Assembly: GCA_002134785.1 (NCBI GenBank)
Contig: MBQZ01000016.1
Location: 1 to 60,195 of the forward strand
Reading direction: 5' to 3'
From: Crenothrix sp. D3
GTDB taxonomy: Bacteria > Pseudomonadota > Gammaproteobacteria > Methylococcales > Methylomonadaceae
DNA length: 60,195 nucleotides
This document shows, piece after piece, positions 19,030 through 28,645 of the stretch. The notes below the pieces were generated by a model. That model saw only the letters and a list, made by a program, of their open reading frames with translations. It was not told the DNA's origin and did not search any database. Position 1 is the stretch's first letter; every line of letters begins with the position of its first letter. Position numbers and translations under genes: made by a program.

Positions 19030-19809
19030 ATGAACAGACAACCCGCCGTGGCAGGTAGTTTTTATCCTGCTAATCCACAACAACTAAGGGAGTTGCTTGC
19101 GCACTATTTGCATGATGCAAGCATCGAAGCACCCGTGCCTAAAGCGATTATTGCCCCTCATGCGGGCTATATTTATTCAGGTGCGATTGCCGCCAGCGCG
19201 TACACGCGATTAAAAAACGCTCACGATGTCATCAAACGGGTTGTTATTATCGGCCCTTCTCATCGTGTTGCCTTTAAAGGGCTTGCCGTTAGTCACGCGG
19301 ACAGTTTTATCACCCCGTTAGGCAATATTCCTGTTGATACCCAAGCAGTACAGGCACTCGTTCAACTACCCTTTGTAAACACCATCGAACAAGCCCACAG
19401 TCACGAACACAGTTTAGAAGTGCAACTGCCTTTTTTACAAACTATGCTCGATGACTTTAGCATTATCCCCATAGTGGCAGGTGACGCATCACCTGAAGAA
19501 GTAAGCCAAGTGCTTGAATTATTATGGGGAGGCGGCGAAACGCTGATTGTGATTAGCTCAGATTTAAGTCATTATCACGATTATGCAACCGCACAACAAC
19601 TAGACCAAACCACCAGTAAGGCGATAGAAAGTCTACACTATGAACAATTAGGGTTTGAATCAGCCTGTGGCAGAGTCCCTGTGAGCGGCTTATTAAAATT
19701 GGCAAAAGATAAGGCATTAACCGTTAAAAACATCGACCTGCGCAATTCAGGCGATACCGCAGGTGACAAACAAAGGGTGGTGGGTTATGGCGCGTACATC
19801 ATTGAATAA
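19030..19809 (+). CDS. amrB: AmmeMemoRadiSam system protein B (MEMO1 family)
   Basis: 259 residues, MEMO family, structurally related to class II extradiol dioxygenases. Start NRQPAVAGSFYPA is the family signature. Candidate metal ligands are the His in APHAGYIYSG (about 44), the GPSHR loop (about 78), the HSHEHSLEVQLPF segment (about 122-134) and DLSHYHDY (about 179). The human homologue MEMO1 is tied to receptor signalling and iron/copper binding; the bacterial role is open. GGAG at 19020-19023 is the ribosome site. Its 3' end overlaps amrA by 23 bases. Confidence 0.92.
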   Translation: MNRQPAVAGSFYPANPQQLRELLAHYLHDASIEAPVPKAIIAPHAGYIYSGAIAASAYTRLKNAHDVIKRVVIIGPSHRVAFKGLAVSHADSFITPLGNIPVDTQAVQALVQLPFVNTIEQAHSHEHSLEVQLPFLQTMLDDFSIIPIVAGDASPEEVSQVLELLWGGGETLIVISSDLSHYHDYATAQQLDQTTSKAIESLHYEQLGFESACGRVPVSGLLKLAKDKALTVKNIDLRNSGDTAGDKQRVVGYGAYIIE

Positions 19810-20353
19810 AGAACAGCAGCAATGTCTGCTAACACTGGCAAAAAACTCCATTCAGTATGGTTTAGCGACAGGCAAGCCGTTAACCGTTAATCTCGGCGAT
19901 TTTCCAGCCGAATTAACAGTGAAACGCGCCACCTTTGTCACTTTACAAAAACACGGGCAACTACGCGGCTGTATCGGCATATTAGCCGCTAGTAGACCGC
20001 TAGTCGTGGACATTGCCGAAAATGCCTTTTCAGCTGCCTTTCAAGACCCACGTTTTCCACCCTTGGCGGCGCATGAATTGGACGACTTAGAGATTCACTT
20101 GTCGATACTCACCCCTGCCGAACCCATTGAATTTAGTTCAGAACAGGATTTATTAAGCCAACTGCAACCCACTATTGATGGTTTAATTTTACAAGAAGGT
20201 AATCGGCGCGGTACGTTTCTGCCCTCAGTCTGGGAGCAATTACCAGAACCTAAACAGTTTTTACGCCATTTAAAACAAAAAGCAGGCTTGCCGTCTGATT
20301 ACTGGTCAGAAACCGTTAAAGTTTATCGTTATCACGCTGAAATAATCCACTAA
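19787..20353 (+). CDS. amrA: AmmeMemoRadiSam system protein A (AMMECR1 family)
   Basis: 188 residues, AMMECR1 domain. Diagnostic stretches are FVTLQKHGQLRGCIGIL (contains the invariant LRGCIG, here with Cys near 65), NAFSAAFQDPRFPPL and LPSVWEQLPEPKQFLRHLKQKAGL. The ATG at 19787 has AAAGGGTGG just upstream, within amrB; an in-frame GTG at 19763 is less likely. Overlaps amrB, so the two are translationally coupled and probably act in one pathway with amrS. Confidence 0.92.
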   Translation: MARTSLNKEQQQCLLTLAKNSIQYGLATGKPLTVNLGDFPAELTVKRATFVTLQKHGQLRGCIGILAASRPLVVDIAENAFSAAFQDPRFPPLAAHELDDLEIHLSILTPAEPIEFSSEQDLLSQLQPTIDGLILQEGNRRGTFLPSVWEQLPEPKQFLRHLKQKAGLPSDYWSETVKVYRYHAEIIH

Positions 20354-20390
20354 GTTACAGTAGACCACAAGGCAAACGGTGGATGAGCAG

Positions 20391-20729
20391 TTATTTTAGT
20401 AGCTGTATTTTGATAAACGCATCCATCGTTCCCATAACATTGCCCGCACCATCGAATTGTTTGCCTTGACCAATAGTCGCTTTAACCAATTTTCTTTTAT
20501 AGCCCGCTAAATTGGGGTCATCTATGTTATTCATTATCTTGTCGCATACGGAAGTATCGCTACACAATGCCTGATGATCTTGCCCTTGTTCATCGACAAT
20601 CGTTAAGTAGCAATTATCGCCGCACTCAAACGCCATAACCTTGCCTATCATGGTTTTGTTTTTTTGTGCGTGGACAGGATTATTCAAGCAGAGTGCGATT
20701 AATAAACTAACACCTAAAATTTTTTTCAT
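20391..20729 (-). CDS. Small periplasmic protein (unknown)
   Basis: 112 residues from the ATG at 20729 (AGGAAA upstream). Signal peptide MKKILGVSLLIALCLNNPVHA. Mature part GKVMAFECGDNCYLTIVDEQGQDHQALC...C has four cysteines, suited to two disulfides, and reads like a small beta-rich (OB-like) domain. It follows ubiA on the same strand with a 42-base gap. No family is recognised with confidence. Confidence 0.65.
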   Translation of the reverse strand: MKKILGVSLLIALCLNNPVHAQKNKTMIGKVMAFECGDNCYLTIVDEQGQDHQALCSDTSVCDKIMNNIDDPNLAGYKRKLVKATIGQGKQFDGAGNVMGTMDAFIKIQLLK

Positions 20730-20771
20730 GGTTATTTCCTGAAACATCATTGTTGTAAAATGGGAGTAAAC

Positions 20772-21641
20772 TTAACGCAACCAATAATCAACAACCAAGC
20801 CGATAAAAATTGCCAAGCCAAACCAGTTATTATTTAAAAAGGCTTTAAAACAGTGGGCTTTGTTACGGTGAAAAATTAAGCATTGTTGATAAACCGATAA
20901 ACCAGCGGCACAGATGACACTTAGATAATAAGCCCAGCCGCACTGCTGCATGACACCGATAGTGATGAGCAAAGCCAGAATAATAAGCTGCAATACTGCC
21001 ATGATATGACGGTCATAATCACCGAATAAAATCGCCGTTGATTTAACACCAATTTTTAAATCATCGTCTTTATCGACCATTGCGTACATGGTGTCATAGA
21101 CCAACGCCCATAATATAACCGCTAAATACATCACCCACGCCACCGCTGGAATGGCATTCATTTGTGCTGAAAATGACATCGGTACTGCCCAACCAAAAGC
21201 AATGCCTAAATAGGCTTGCGGCAATTGGGTATAACGTTTCATAAACGGGTAACTGGCAGCTAAAAATGCGCCCACAAAGGATAATAAAATGGTGTAAATA
21301 TTGAGCAGTAAGACTAAGGCAAACGCACATAACGTTAAGACGACAAAAAAGAGTAATGCTTCTTTTGGAGTGACTTTACCTGCGGCAATCGGACGTTGTT
21401 TGGTGCGTTCAACGTGTGGGTCAAAATCACGGTCAGCATAATCATTAATCACACAACCTGCCGCTCGCATGAGTACCACGCCTAAACAAATCACCGTCAA
21501 TACCAGTGTATTCGGTTTGCCGCTACTTGCGACCCATAACGCCCATAATGCAGGCCATAATAAAATCAAAATACCAATCGGTTTATCAAATCGGGCTAAT
21601 AACCAGTATTGTGTCGCTCGATCTTTTACGCGTTCCATCAT
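20772..21641 (-). CDS. ubiA: 4-hydroxybenzoate polyprenyltransferase UbiA
   Basis: Attaches the polyprenyl tail to 4-hydroxybenzoate in ubiquinone synthesis, in the inner membrane. 289 residues with about nine membrane helices. First Asp-rich motif NDYADRDFDPHVERT (about 67-81) binds Mg-diphosphate; second motif YDTMYAMVDKDDDLKIGVKSTA (about 180-200) is also intact, and RPIAAGKVT matches the family. The start is one of two adjacent ATGs (21641, 21638). Divergent from arsC. No ubiC is adjacent. Confidence 0.95.
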   Translation of the reverse strand: MMERVKDRATQYWLLARFDKPIGILILLWPALWALWVASSGKPNTLVLTVICLGVVLMRAAGCVINDYADRDFDPHVERTKQRPIAAGKVTPKEALLFFVVLTLCAFALVLLLNIYTILLSFVGAFLAASYPFMKRYTQLPQAYLGIAFGWAVPMSFSAQMNAIPAVAWVMYLAVILWALVYDTMYAMVDKDDDLKIGVKSTAILFGDYDRHIMAVLQLIILALLITIGVMQQCGWAYYLSVICAAGLSVYQQCLIFHRNKAHCFKAFLNNNWFGLAIFIGLVVDYWLR

Positions 21642-21715
21642 TATGTTACCTTTTTTGCCGTCTGAGTTTTGTTAAGTGCTATTATAACTGCTTTATATTC
21701 AGCCATCATTGCACT

Positions 21716-23012
<1,297 letters not shown>

Positions 23013-23018
23013 CACATC

Positions 23019-23717
23019 ATGTCAAAACAACTGCCGTTACAGTTTGAGTTTAGAGCCAATCAAACGTTCAATGATTTTTTCGCAGGGAGTAATCTGGAAA
23101 TTATCACGCATCTACAAAACAGCATCAAAGGTGCAGGTGAGCAACAAATTTTTCTGTGGGGCGACCAAGGTTTAGGTAAAAGCCATTTACTCCAAGCCGC
23201 TTGTCATCAAGCACAAAGCATCAAACGCAGTTCATTTTATTTGGATTTAACCAATCCGACGCTGGCGAATTCAAGCATCTTGAAAGGCTTAGATACGCTA
23301 GATATAGTCTGTTTGGACAATATTGACTGCATTGCAGGCAATAACGAATGGGAAATCGCTGTGTTTAATTTTTTTAATCGCCATCGAGACAGCGAGCGGA
23401 CATTGATAGTCTCCGCCTCTTGCCTGCCTAATGAACTCGCCATTCAATTACCCGATCTTAAAACACGGCTTAATTGGGGGCTAACCCTCAAACTACAGCC
23501 CTTAGCTAATCATGATCGAATCACCGCGCTAATTTTTAAAGCCAATCAACTGGGTTTTGAAATTTCTCCGCAAGTGGGGCTATTTTTACTAACCCATTAC
23601 GACCGTGATTTATCCGCTTTATGGCGGTTATTAGCGCAATTAGATCAAGCCTCACTCGCCGCTAAACGCAAACTAACCATCCCCTTTTTGAAAACCATTT
23701 TGGATGACGCGCCTTAA
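23019..23717 (+). CDS. hda: DnaA regulatory inactivator Hda
   Basis: 232-residue DnaA-like AAA+ ATPase that, with the beta clamp, stimulates ATP hydrolysis by DnaA to prevent re-initiation. N-terminal QLPLQFEF is the clamp-binding motif (QxxLxLF-like). Walker A GDQGLGKSHL (about 48-57) and sensor region CLDNIDCIAG are visible; the C-terminal lid (FLLTHYDRDLSALWRLLAQLDQASLAAKRKLTIPFLK) matches Hda/DnaA domain III. No DNA-binding domain IV, which separates Hda from DnaA. Length is normal. Confidence 0.93.
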   Translation: MSKQLPLQFEFRANQTFNDFFAGSNLEIITHLQNSIKGAGEQQIFLWGDQGLGKSHLLQAACHQAQSIKRSSFYLDLTNPTLANSSILKGLDTLDIVCLDNIDCIAGNNEWEIAVFNFFNRHRDSERTLIVSASCLPNELAIQLPDLKTRLNWGLTLKLQPLANHDRITALIFKANQLGFEISPQVGLFLLTHYDRDLSALWRLLAQLDQASLAAKRKLTIPFLKTILDDAP

Positions 23718-23740
23718 AACATACCCATTTTTACCACCTC

Positions 23741-24157
23741 ATGGAAAATACACACAACCCCAAGAATGTACCCCGCCCTAAAGTCAGTGTTAATGAACAC
23801 CGTCTGTTAGTCGATCCCAATAAAAGCAAAAAATTGGCAGCAATGGCGAACAAGTTACCTGTTGATTTATCAGTTAAAGCACTGCCAGCAAGCGTACCTA
23901 AAGCGGTATCAGGTTTAAAATCGGAGCTTGACATAGAATTGCAACAGGCGCGTGGTTTAATTGATAAGCGTATTAATGAAATTATGAATAGTTTGCCACA
24001 AGGTAAGCGTGAAAAACTGTTTAGCCTTCGCTTTGGTTCAGTGGCAGCGATAAAATCACTAGCAATAACGGCGGCATTTCATAAATTAGCTATTCACGCA
24101 CCACATACCAATCTGCGTGTCTTAAAATCTGTCAATTATCACGGTGATACCGTTTAA
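23741..24157 (+). CDS. Conserved-looking hypothetical protein
   Basis: 138 residues, not recognised. The first about 60 residues are basic, Pro/Lys/Val-rich and probably disordered; residues 65-138 are helical (ELQQARGLIDKRINEIMNSLP, GSVAAIKSLAITAAFHKLAIHA). No signal peptide or membrane helix. It sits 23 bases after hda and 14 before lnt on the same strand, so probably part of that transcription unit, but has no clear ribosome site (CCACCTC is the complement rather than a match). Confidence 0.6.
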   Translation: MENTHNPKNVPRPKVSVNEHRLLVDPNKSKKLAAMANKLPVDLSVKALPASVPKAVSGLKSELDIELQQARGLIDKRINEIMNSLPQGKREKLFSLRFGSVAAIKSLAITAAFHKLAIHAPHTNLRVLKSVNYHGDTV

Positions 24158-24171
24158 ACATTCAGGCAACT

Positions 24172-25722
24172 ATGTTCAATAAATTAAAGCCGTGGCTATT
24201 GCCTATTTTGTCGGGTGTCTTTATTGGCACTAGCTATATTCCGTTTCCACCGTGGGCTTCATTGTTTTGTTTTGTACCGTTGTGGTTGTTTTGGTTGCAA
24301 CAAACCACGTTAAAAGCCGTGTTAATTGGCGGATTCATTACCGCGTTTGTCTTCACGCTGATTGGTTTTAACTGGGTGACTTACTTACTGCATGAATTCG
24401 CGCATTTGCCGTGGGTGTTTGCGGGGGTGGGGATGTTAGTCTACGGCTTGATTGCGCATTTATTTGTGCCATTAGCGGGTTTGCTGTGGTTTTGTGGGCA
24501 ACGCAAATTTCAATGGTCGGCGCGGTTATCACTGGGTTTGATGGCGATGATTACCATTTTATGTGAAGCCTATTCGTTCACGCTGTTCGATTGGAATTTC
24601 GGTTATTCGTGGTACGGTGCTAATTTGCCCGTGTATCAGTGGGCAGAATTTATTGGTTTTAGTGGCTTGAGTGCGTTGACCTTGTTGGCTAATTTGCCGT
24701 TATTGCTGGCGTGGCAACAGCGCAAACAGGCATCGGGAAAAATACTGGCGGGGTTAGTGTTGACGGGGTTTATGTTGCTTAATATGGGCGGTTTATGGCT
24801 ACAAGCCCGCTTACCCAAACCCGATGCGTCGTTTAATACCTTGATGATTCAAGCCAGTACCGAAAATTCTGAAAAATTGGCAGCAGAATTGGGTAAAGGT
24901 TTTGGTAAAGAAATATTGCATCGTTATCTGACCCAAACCGATGCCGCTGTTACTCATTATAAAGACCGAAAAATTGATTTTGTATTGTGGCCTGAAACCG
25001 CATTCCCTGCGTTATTAGGCGAACAATTTAAAAATGATGAGCCGTCGCTGGAATTGGCTGAATTTCTTAAAGCGCGACAATTACCGCTTATCACTGGCGC
25101 GTACAGTGTGAATGAAAAGCTACGCTTAATTACTAATTCCTTGTTTGTGCTGAATAAAGACGGCGACATTGTACCACCGCATTACAGCAAAACCATTTTA
25201 TTGGCGTTTGGAGAATACATTCCCTTGGAACAATATTTCCCCGCGATTCGCAACTTCTTACCTGCCACTGGGCATTTTGCACGCGGCGCAGGGCCAACGG
25301 AATTATTAGCGTGGAATGGTTACAAAATGGGAGCGCAAATTTGCTACGAAAGTTTGTTCCCTAAATTTTCCCGCGATTTAGCTGATTTGGGAGCGCAGTT
25401 TATTGTCAATGTGACGAATGATTCGTGGTACGGCAGTTGGCAAGAACCCTATCAGCATTTTTACATGACACTGGCACGCGGTGTGGAATTTCGCCGTCCT
25501 GTATTACGAGTGACAAATACAGGGATTTCGTCGGTGTCGTTAGCATCGGGTGAGATTTTGGAACGCTCGCCGATTCATCAACAATGGGTAGGTTTGTATG
25601 AAGTGCCGTATTTAACCAACCCACCCAGCACCTTTTATCAACGCTGGTTTTGGTTAGTGCCTTGTTTATTGTGGGGCGGCTTGATTGTGTTGTTGGGTTT
25701 GGGTTTTAAAAAAGCCCAGTAA
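24172..25722 (+). CDS. lnt: Apolipoprotein N-acyltransferase Lnt
   Basis: Adds the third acyl chain to the N-terminal Cys of lipoproteins in the inner membrane. 516 residues: N-terminal membrane domain of about six helices (1-210), a periplasmic nitrilase domain (about 218-480) and a final C-terminal helix. The catalytic triad is present: E275 in WPETAFP, K340 in HYSKTILLAFGEYIPLE, C391 in GAQICYESLFP (E. coli E267, K335, C387). Preceded by hda and a hypothetical gene; commonly lnt follows corC, but no corC or ybeY is nearby. Ends at a long perfect inverted repeat. Confidence 0.95.
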   Translation: MFNKLKPWLLPILSGVFIGTSYIPFPPWASLFCFVPLWLFWLQQTTLKAVLIGGFITAFVFTLIGFNWVTYLLHEFAHLPWVFAGVGMLVYGLIAHLFVPLAGLLWFCGQRKFQWSARLSLGLMAMITILCEAYSFTLFDWNFGYSWYGANLPVYQWAEFIGFSGLSALTLLANLPLLLAWQQRKQASGKILAGLVLTGFMLLNMGGLWLQARLPKPDASFNTLMIQASTENSEKLAAELGKGFGKEILHRYLTQTDAAVTHYKDRKIDFVLWPETAFPALLGEQFKNDEPSLELAEFLKARQLPLITGAYSVNEKLRLITNSLFVLNKDGDIVPPHYSKTILLAFGEYIPLEQYFPAIRNFLPATGHFARGAGPTELLAWNGYKMGAQICYESLFPKFSRDLADLGAQFIVNVTNDSWYGSWQEPYQHFYMTLARGVEFRRPVLRVTNTGISSVSLASGEILERSPIHQQWVGLYEVPYLTNPPSTFYQRWFWLVPCLLWGGLIVLLGLGFKKAQ

Positions 25723-25727
25723 GAAGC

Positions 25728-25760
25728 ATGACTGCCAGTCCTTTAAGGACTGGCAGTCAT
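25728..25760. terminator. Convergent stem-loop after lnt
   Basis: Perfect 14-base arms ATGACTGCCAGTCC / GGACTGGCAGTCAT around a 5-base loop, six bases after the lnt stop and before the convergent tsaC end at 25776. No T-tract, but the stem is very stable. Confidence 0.65.
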
Positions 25761-25775
25761 TAATATCGTAAGGTT

Positions 25776-26333
25776 TCAACGTAACCGCGTACCACTCACC
25801 GCATCATAAATAGCCGTTTCTTGTCCTAGTTCACCCACTTTGCCGTCTAAGATAAAAATATCACGGTCGGCAAAGACGCTTAACACTTCAGCGGCGGCTC
25901 TCAGCGCAGGTTGCGTGGTTTCATTAGCACTGGTGGAGACTAACGGATGACCATAATCTCTGCATAATTGCTGGGCGACAGGGTGCGCGGTGACTCTAAC
26001 AGCGAGGCTGTTATGTTCGCCTGTGAGCCATTTTGGTACGCTGGCTTGTGCAGGGATTACCCACGTCACAGGGCCTGGCCAAGTGGGAGTAATACGCGCC
26101 AGTATTTCGTCATTCAAAATTAAATACGGTTCAAGTTGTTGCAATGACGCAGCAATTAAAATCAGCCCTTTTTCTATCGGGCGTTGTTTGATGTCCAGTA
26201 AGTGCATTACCGCCGCTTCATTCAGCGGATTACAACCCAAACCGTAAACAGCTTCAGTCGGATAGGCAATGACTTTACCCGCGTTGAGTTGTTGAACAGC
26301 AGCGGTGATGTCAGAGGAATAATGTTGAGGCAT
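25776..26333 (-). CDS. tsaC: Threonylcarbamoyl-AMP synthase TsaC (YrdC family)
   Basis: 185 residues, short TsaC form without the C-terminal Sua5 domain. Makes threonylcarbamoyl-AMP from Thr, bicarbonate and ATP, first step of the tRNA t6A37 modification. Family marks are GKVIAYPTEAVYGLGCNP (about 19-36), IKQRPIEKGLILI (KxR...K nucleotide/bicarbonate binding), TWPGPVTWV and HPLVSTSANETTQP. Upstream partner on the same strand is a GDT1 transporter with an 11-base gap. The product acts on NNU-type ANN-decoding tRNAs, which include Thr tRNAs such as the one at 28165. Confidence 0.93.
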   Translation of the reverse strand: MPQHYSSDITAAVQQLNAGKVIAYPTEAVYGLGCNPLNEAAVMHLLDIKQRPIEKGLILIAASLQQLEPYLILNDEILARITPTWPGPVTWVIPAQASVPKWLTGEHNSLAVRVTAHPVAQQLCRDYGHPLVSTSANETTQPALRAAAEVLSVFADRDIFILDGKVGELGQETAIYDAVSGTRLR

Positions 26334-26344
26334 TTTTTTAAAAC

Positions 26345-27016
26345 TCAGAGTAAATAACTGATATAAGCACGATACGCGGCAATCGCCGCGAGTGCCAGAA
26401 AAATAGTGCCGCTGATTTTATGTAGCAACACCAGCGGCACTTTTTGTAAAATCGTCCGCCCTGCTAACACGCCTAAAGCCGATGTGGATACCAATGCCAG
26501 CGTTGAACCTAACCACACAGCAATCGGTGCGGCGGTACTGCTTAAGGCAACCACTGCTAATTGGGTTTTATCGCCAAATTCTGCGACAGTGATTAACAAA
26601 AAAGTAGTAAAAAAGATGTTATGACCGCTTTTTTCTTCCACTTCTTCATCGGCATCAGGTTCTGTGACGCGTAACGCATGAATACCAAACACCGTGAATA
26701 ACACCGCGACTGTTGCTGCAATAACGTATTCGGGCAACCAATTGGCAATAGCAACACCAAACACCACAGCCAACGTATTTAACAAAGCAAACGCGGCAAT
26801 CGCCCCCAACATCACGGGTAAAGCCCTGTGCCGCGATGCTAAAGTCATGCAAACCAACTGACTTTTATCGCCCATTTCTGCGGCAATAATTAACACATAG
26901 CTGGTGATAGTCGTTGCAGATAGCTCAGCAAGACTACTGGCATTCACTAGCGATGACAACGTCTGCAAACTATCAGCAATACTGAATGAAGAAAAAAAAT
27001 TTTGTAAATTGTCCAT
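26345..27016 (-). CDS. GDT1/TMEM165 (UPF0016) family transporter, probable Mn/Ca exporter
   Basis: 223 residues with six or seven membrane helices in two inverted halves. Both halves carry the family motif E-x-G-D-K-(T/S): AAEMGDKSQLVCMTLA (about 46-61) and VAEFGDKTQLAVVALS (about 144-158). Proteins of this group export Mn2+ (MneA in Vibrio) or move Ca2+/Mn2+ in eukaryotes; Mn export is the likely role. Start MDNLQNFF... has a longer soluble head than most. Co-directional with tsaC downstream and a ZIP transporter upstream. Confidence 0.85.
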   Translation of the reverse strand: MDNLQNFFSSFSIADSLQTLSSLVNASSLAELSATTITSYVLIIAAEMGDKSQLVCMTLASRHRALPVMLGAIAAFALLNTLAVVFGVAIANWLPEYVIAATVAVLFTVFGIHALRVTEPDADEEVEEKSGHNIFFTTFLLITVAEFGDKTQLAVVALSSTAAPIAVWLGSTLALVSTSALGVLAGRTILQKVPLVLLHKISGTIFLALAAIAAYRAYISYLL

Positions 27017-27091
27017 TATGAATTAAACGCAGAGGAAGGTATGTTGTAAGGCTTCATTGCACGAATCCCTACCTGTGAATCACTGGCTCAA

Positions 27092-28051
27092 TTAGCCCAG
27101 CATATTATCCAATACCATCATAATAATAAAACCAACCATCAATGCAAACGTCGCATAACGTGACCGCCCATTAGAATGCGTTTCTGGAATAATTTCTTCA
27201 CTAATAACAAACAACATAGCACCTGCCGCAAACCCCATTGCAATCGGCAAAATAGGCTGGAACGCCGTCACCATCGTAATACCCAACAAACCACCTACAG
27301 GCTCGACCAAACCTGTCAACGTCGCAATACCGACCGCACGCCATTTGTTATAACCTAAACCCACCAACGGCAACGCCACCGCCAGCCCTTCGGGAATATT
27401 TTGCAAGGCAATCGCAATCGCCAACACCACGCCGTTTTTCATTTCGCCCGAACCAAAACTCACACCCACTGACATCCCTTCAGGGAAATTGTGAATCGTA
27501 ATAGCGATAACGAACAACCAAACTTTTTTCAGCGAATTCAATTGCGTATCAGAAATGGAATCAAAATGTATATGAGGCAACTGTTTATCCGCATAATGCA
27601 AAAACGCTGCACCCACCAACATCCCCAATGACACCACATAAATACCTTTGCCAGGCCAAATTGCATTACCAAACTCTATGCCTGGAACAAGCAAAGAAAA
27701 TGCGGTCGCCGCTAGCATCACACCCGCCGCCGCGCCCAACATACTATTAAATAAATTATTAGAGATATTTTTAAAAAATAAAGCGGGTAACGCACCTACC
27801 CCAGTCGCCAAACCTGCCAAAATACTGGCGAAAAAACCAATGACAACAATCTTACCAAACAGCAGATATAAACTGCCAAAAACTACTAACTGGGACGCTA
27901 AAAACAATCCTGCCACGATAGACCAACGTTTCAGTGGCGGCATATCCATCAACTTTTGATAGTTAGCACTGGATTTAATACGCACTATTTTGGATTCAAC
28001 ATAGTGCGGCGTTTTATTGATTACATTAGCTATGAAAGTCATAAGTCCCAT
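27092..28051 (-). CDS. ZIP family metal transporter
   Basis: 319 residues with about eight membrane helices. The metal-binding helices are clear: TIHNFPEGMSVGVSFG (about 186-201) and QNIPEGLAVALPL (about 218-230), the HNxPEG and xNxPEG pair of ZIP/ZupT proteins. A cytosolic His-containing stretch (LPHIHFDSIS) precedes them. N-terminal about 45 residues are extra and basic compared with short ZupT proteins, giving the longer GufA-like layout. Imports or equilibrates Zn/Fe/Mn across the inner membrane. ATG at 28051; a second at 28042 is possible. Confidence 0.88.
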   Translation of the reverse strand: MGLMTFIANVINKTPHYVESKIVRIKSSANYQKLMDMPPLKRWSIVAGLFLASQLVVFGSLYLLFGKIVVIGFFASILAGLATGVGALPALFFKNISNNLFNSMLGAAAGVMLAATAFSLLVPGIEFGNAIWPGKGIYVVSLGMLVGAAFLHYADKQLPHIHFDSISDTQLNSLKKVWLFVIAITIHNFPEGMSVGVSFGSGEMKNGVVLAIAIALQNIPEGLAVALPLVGLGYNKWRAVGIATLTGLVEPVGGLLGITMVTAFQPILPIAMGFAAGAMLFVISEEIIPETHSNGRSRYATFALMVGFIIMMVLDNMLG

Positions 28052-28149
28052 CCGTTAATTAATTACAAGAACATTCAGCCACATTATAGCCAAATCCCGC
28101 ATGAGTAGGCGGTTATTTAAATCGAGTAGTATTTGCATTTTAATGGCTT

Positions 28150-28155
28150 TATAAT
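28150..28155 (+). promoter_or_regulatory. -10 element of the tRNA-Thr promoter
   Basis: TATAAT ten bases before the tRNA 5' end, with a GC-rich discriminator (GCCCGCG) as in stringently controlled stable-RNA promoters. The -35 is weak. Confidence 0.6.
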
Positions 28156-28164
28156 GCCCGCGTT

Positions 28165-28237
28165 GCCGTTGTAGCTCAGTCGGTAGAGCAACACATTCGT
28201 AATGTGTGGGTCGGCGGTTCGATTCCGCCTAACGGCT
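28165..28237 (+). tRNA. tRNA-Thr (anticodon CGT)
   Basis: Full cloverleaf: acceptor GCCGTTG/TAACGGC (one G-U), D-stem GCTC/GAGC with AGTCGGTA loop, anticodon stem ACACA/TGTGT with loop TTCGTAA, variable GGGTC, T-arm GGCGG-TTCGATT-CCGCC, discriminator T. 3' CCA is not encoded. Anticodon CGT reads ACG threonine codons. No second tRNA is adjacent, and the region after it is accessory in character. Confidence 0.97.
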
Positions 28238-28402
28238 CAATAAAATCAATAAGTTATATATTTATAAAAATTGTAACTTTCAAAATGTCGCAAAAATAGC
28301 GCACTTCTAAAAAACACCCAATGTGTGCCGTTAAAATGGCGCGTAGAATCGCCGTGTTTTTCATAAAAACTGCTTTACTTTTTGCGAAAGTAATAGGTTA
28401 AA

Positions 28403-28585
28403 TCAGACATTAGGTTTTAGTTTAAACATTTCACCCTTGTTGATTTTCTTAGCTATTTCACGACCACGCGCCAATGCCGCCACAGCCAAAAGATTGGCTT
28501 TATCTTCGTTAATCTGTTGAACAAACCGCGCCGCATCTTTGCCGCTCAGTTCTACTCTACCAAATATGCTTGATTTGATTGCCAT
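28403..28585 (-). CDS. Small conserved-looking protein of unknown function
   Basis: 60 residues with a good ribosome site (AAGAGGT about 6 bases before the ATG at 28585). MAIKSSIFGRVELSGKDAARFVQQI then a helical, basic C-terminus (RGREIAKKINKG). The pattern resembles a small helical DNA-associated or antitoxin-like protein, but I cannot name a family. Lies 60 bases downstream of the ribbon-helix-helix gene on the same strand, probably one unit. Confidence 0.6.
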   Translation of the reverse strand: MAIKSSIFGRVELSGKDAARFVQQINEDKANLLAVAALARGREIAKKINKGEMFKLKPNV

Positions 28586-28645
28586 GATAAACCTCTTAAA
28601 TTGTTTGTTGGATTATTCTGCGAATCCCCCTTATGCCTCATTTAA

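Noticed and set aside
28165-28237. Attachment site repeat of the tRNA-Thr 3' end
   Set aside because: No copy of the last 20 bases was found downstream by eye; no integrase seen.
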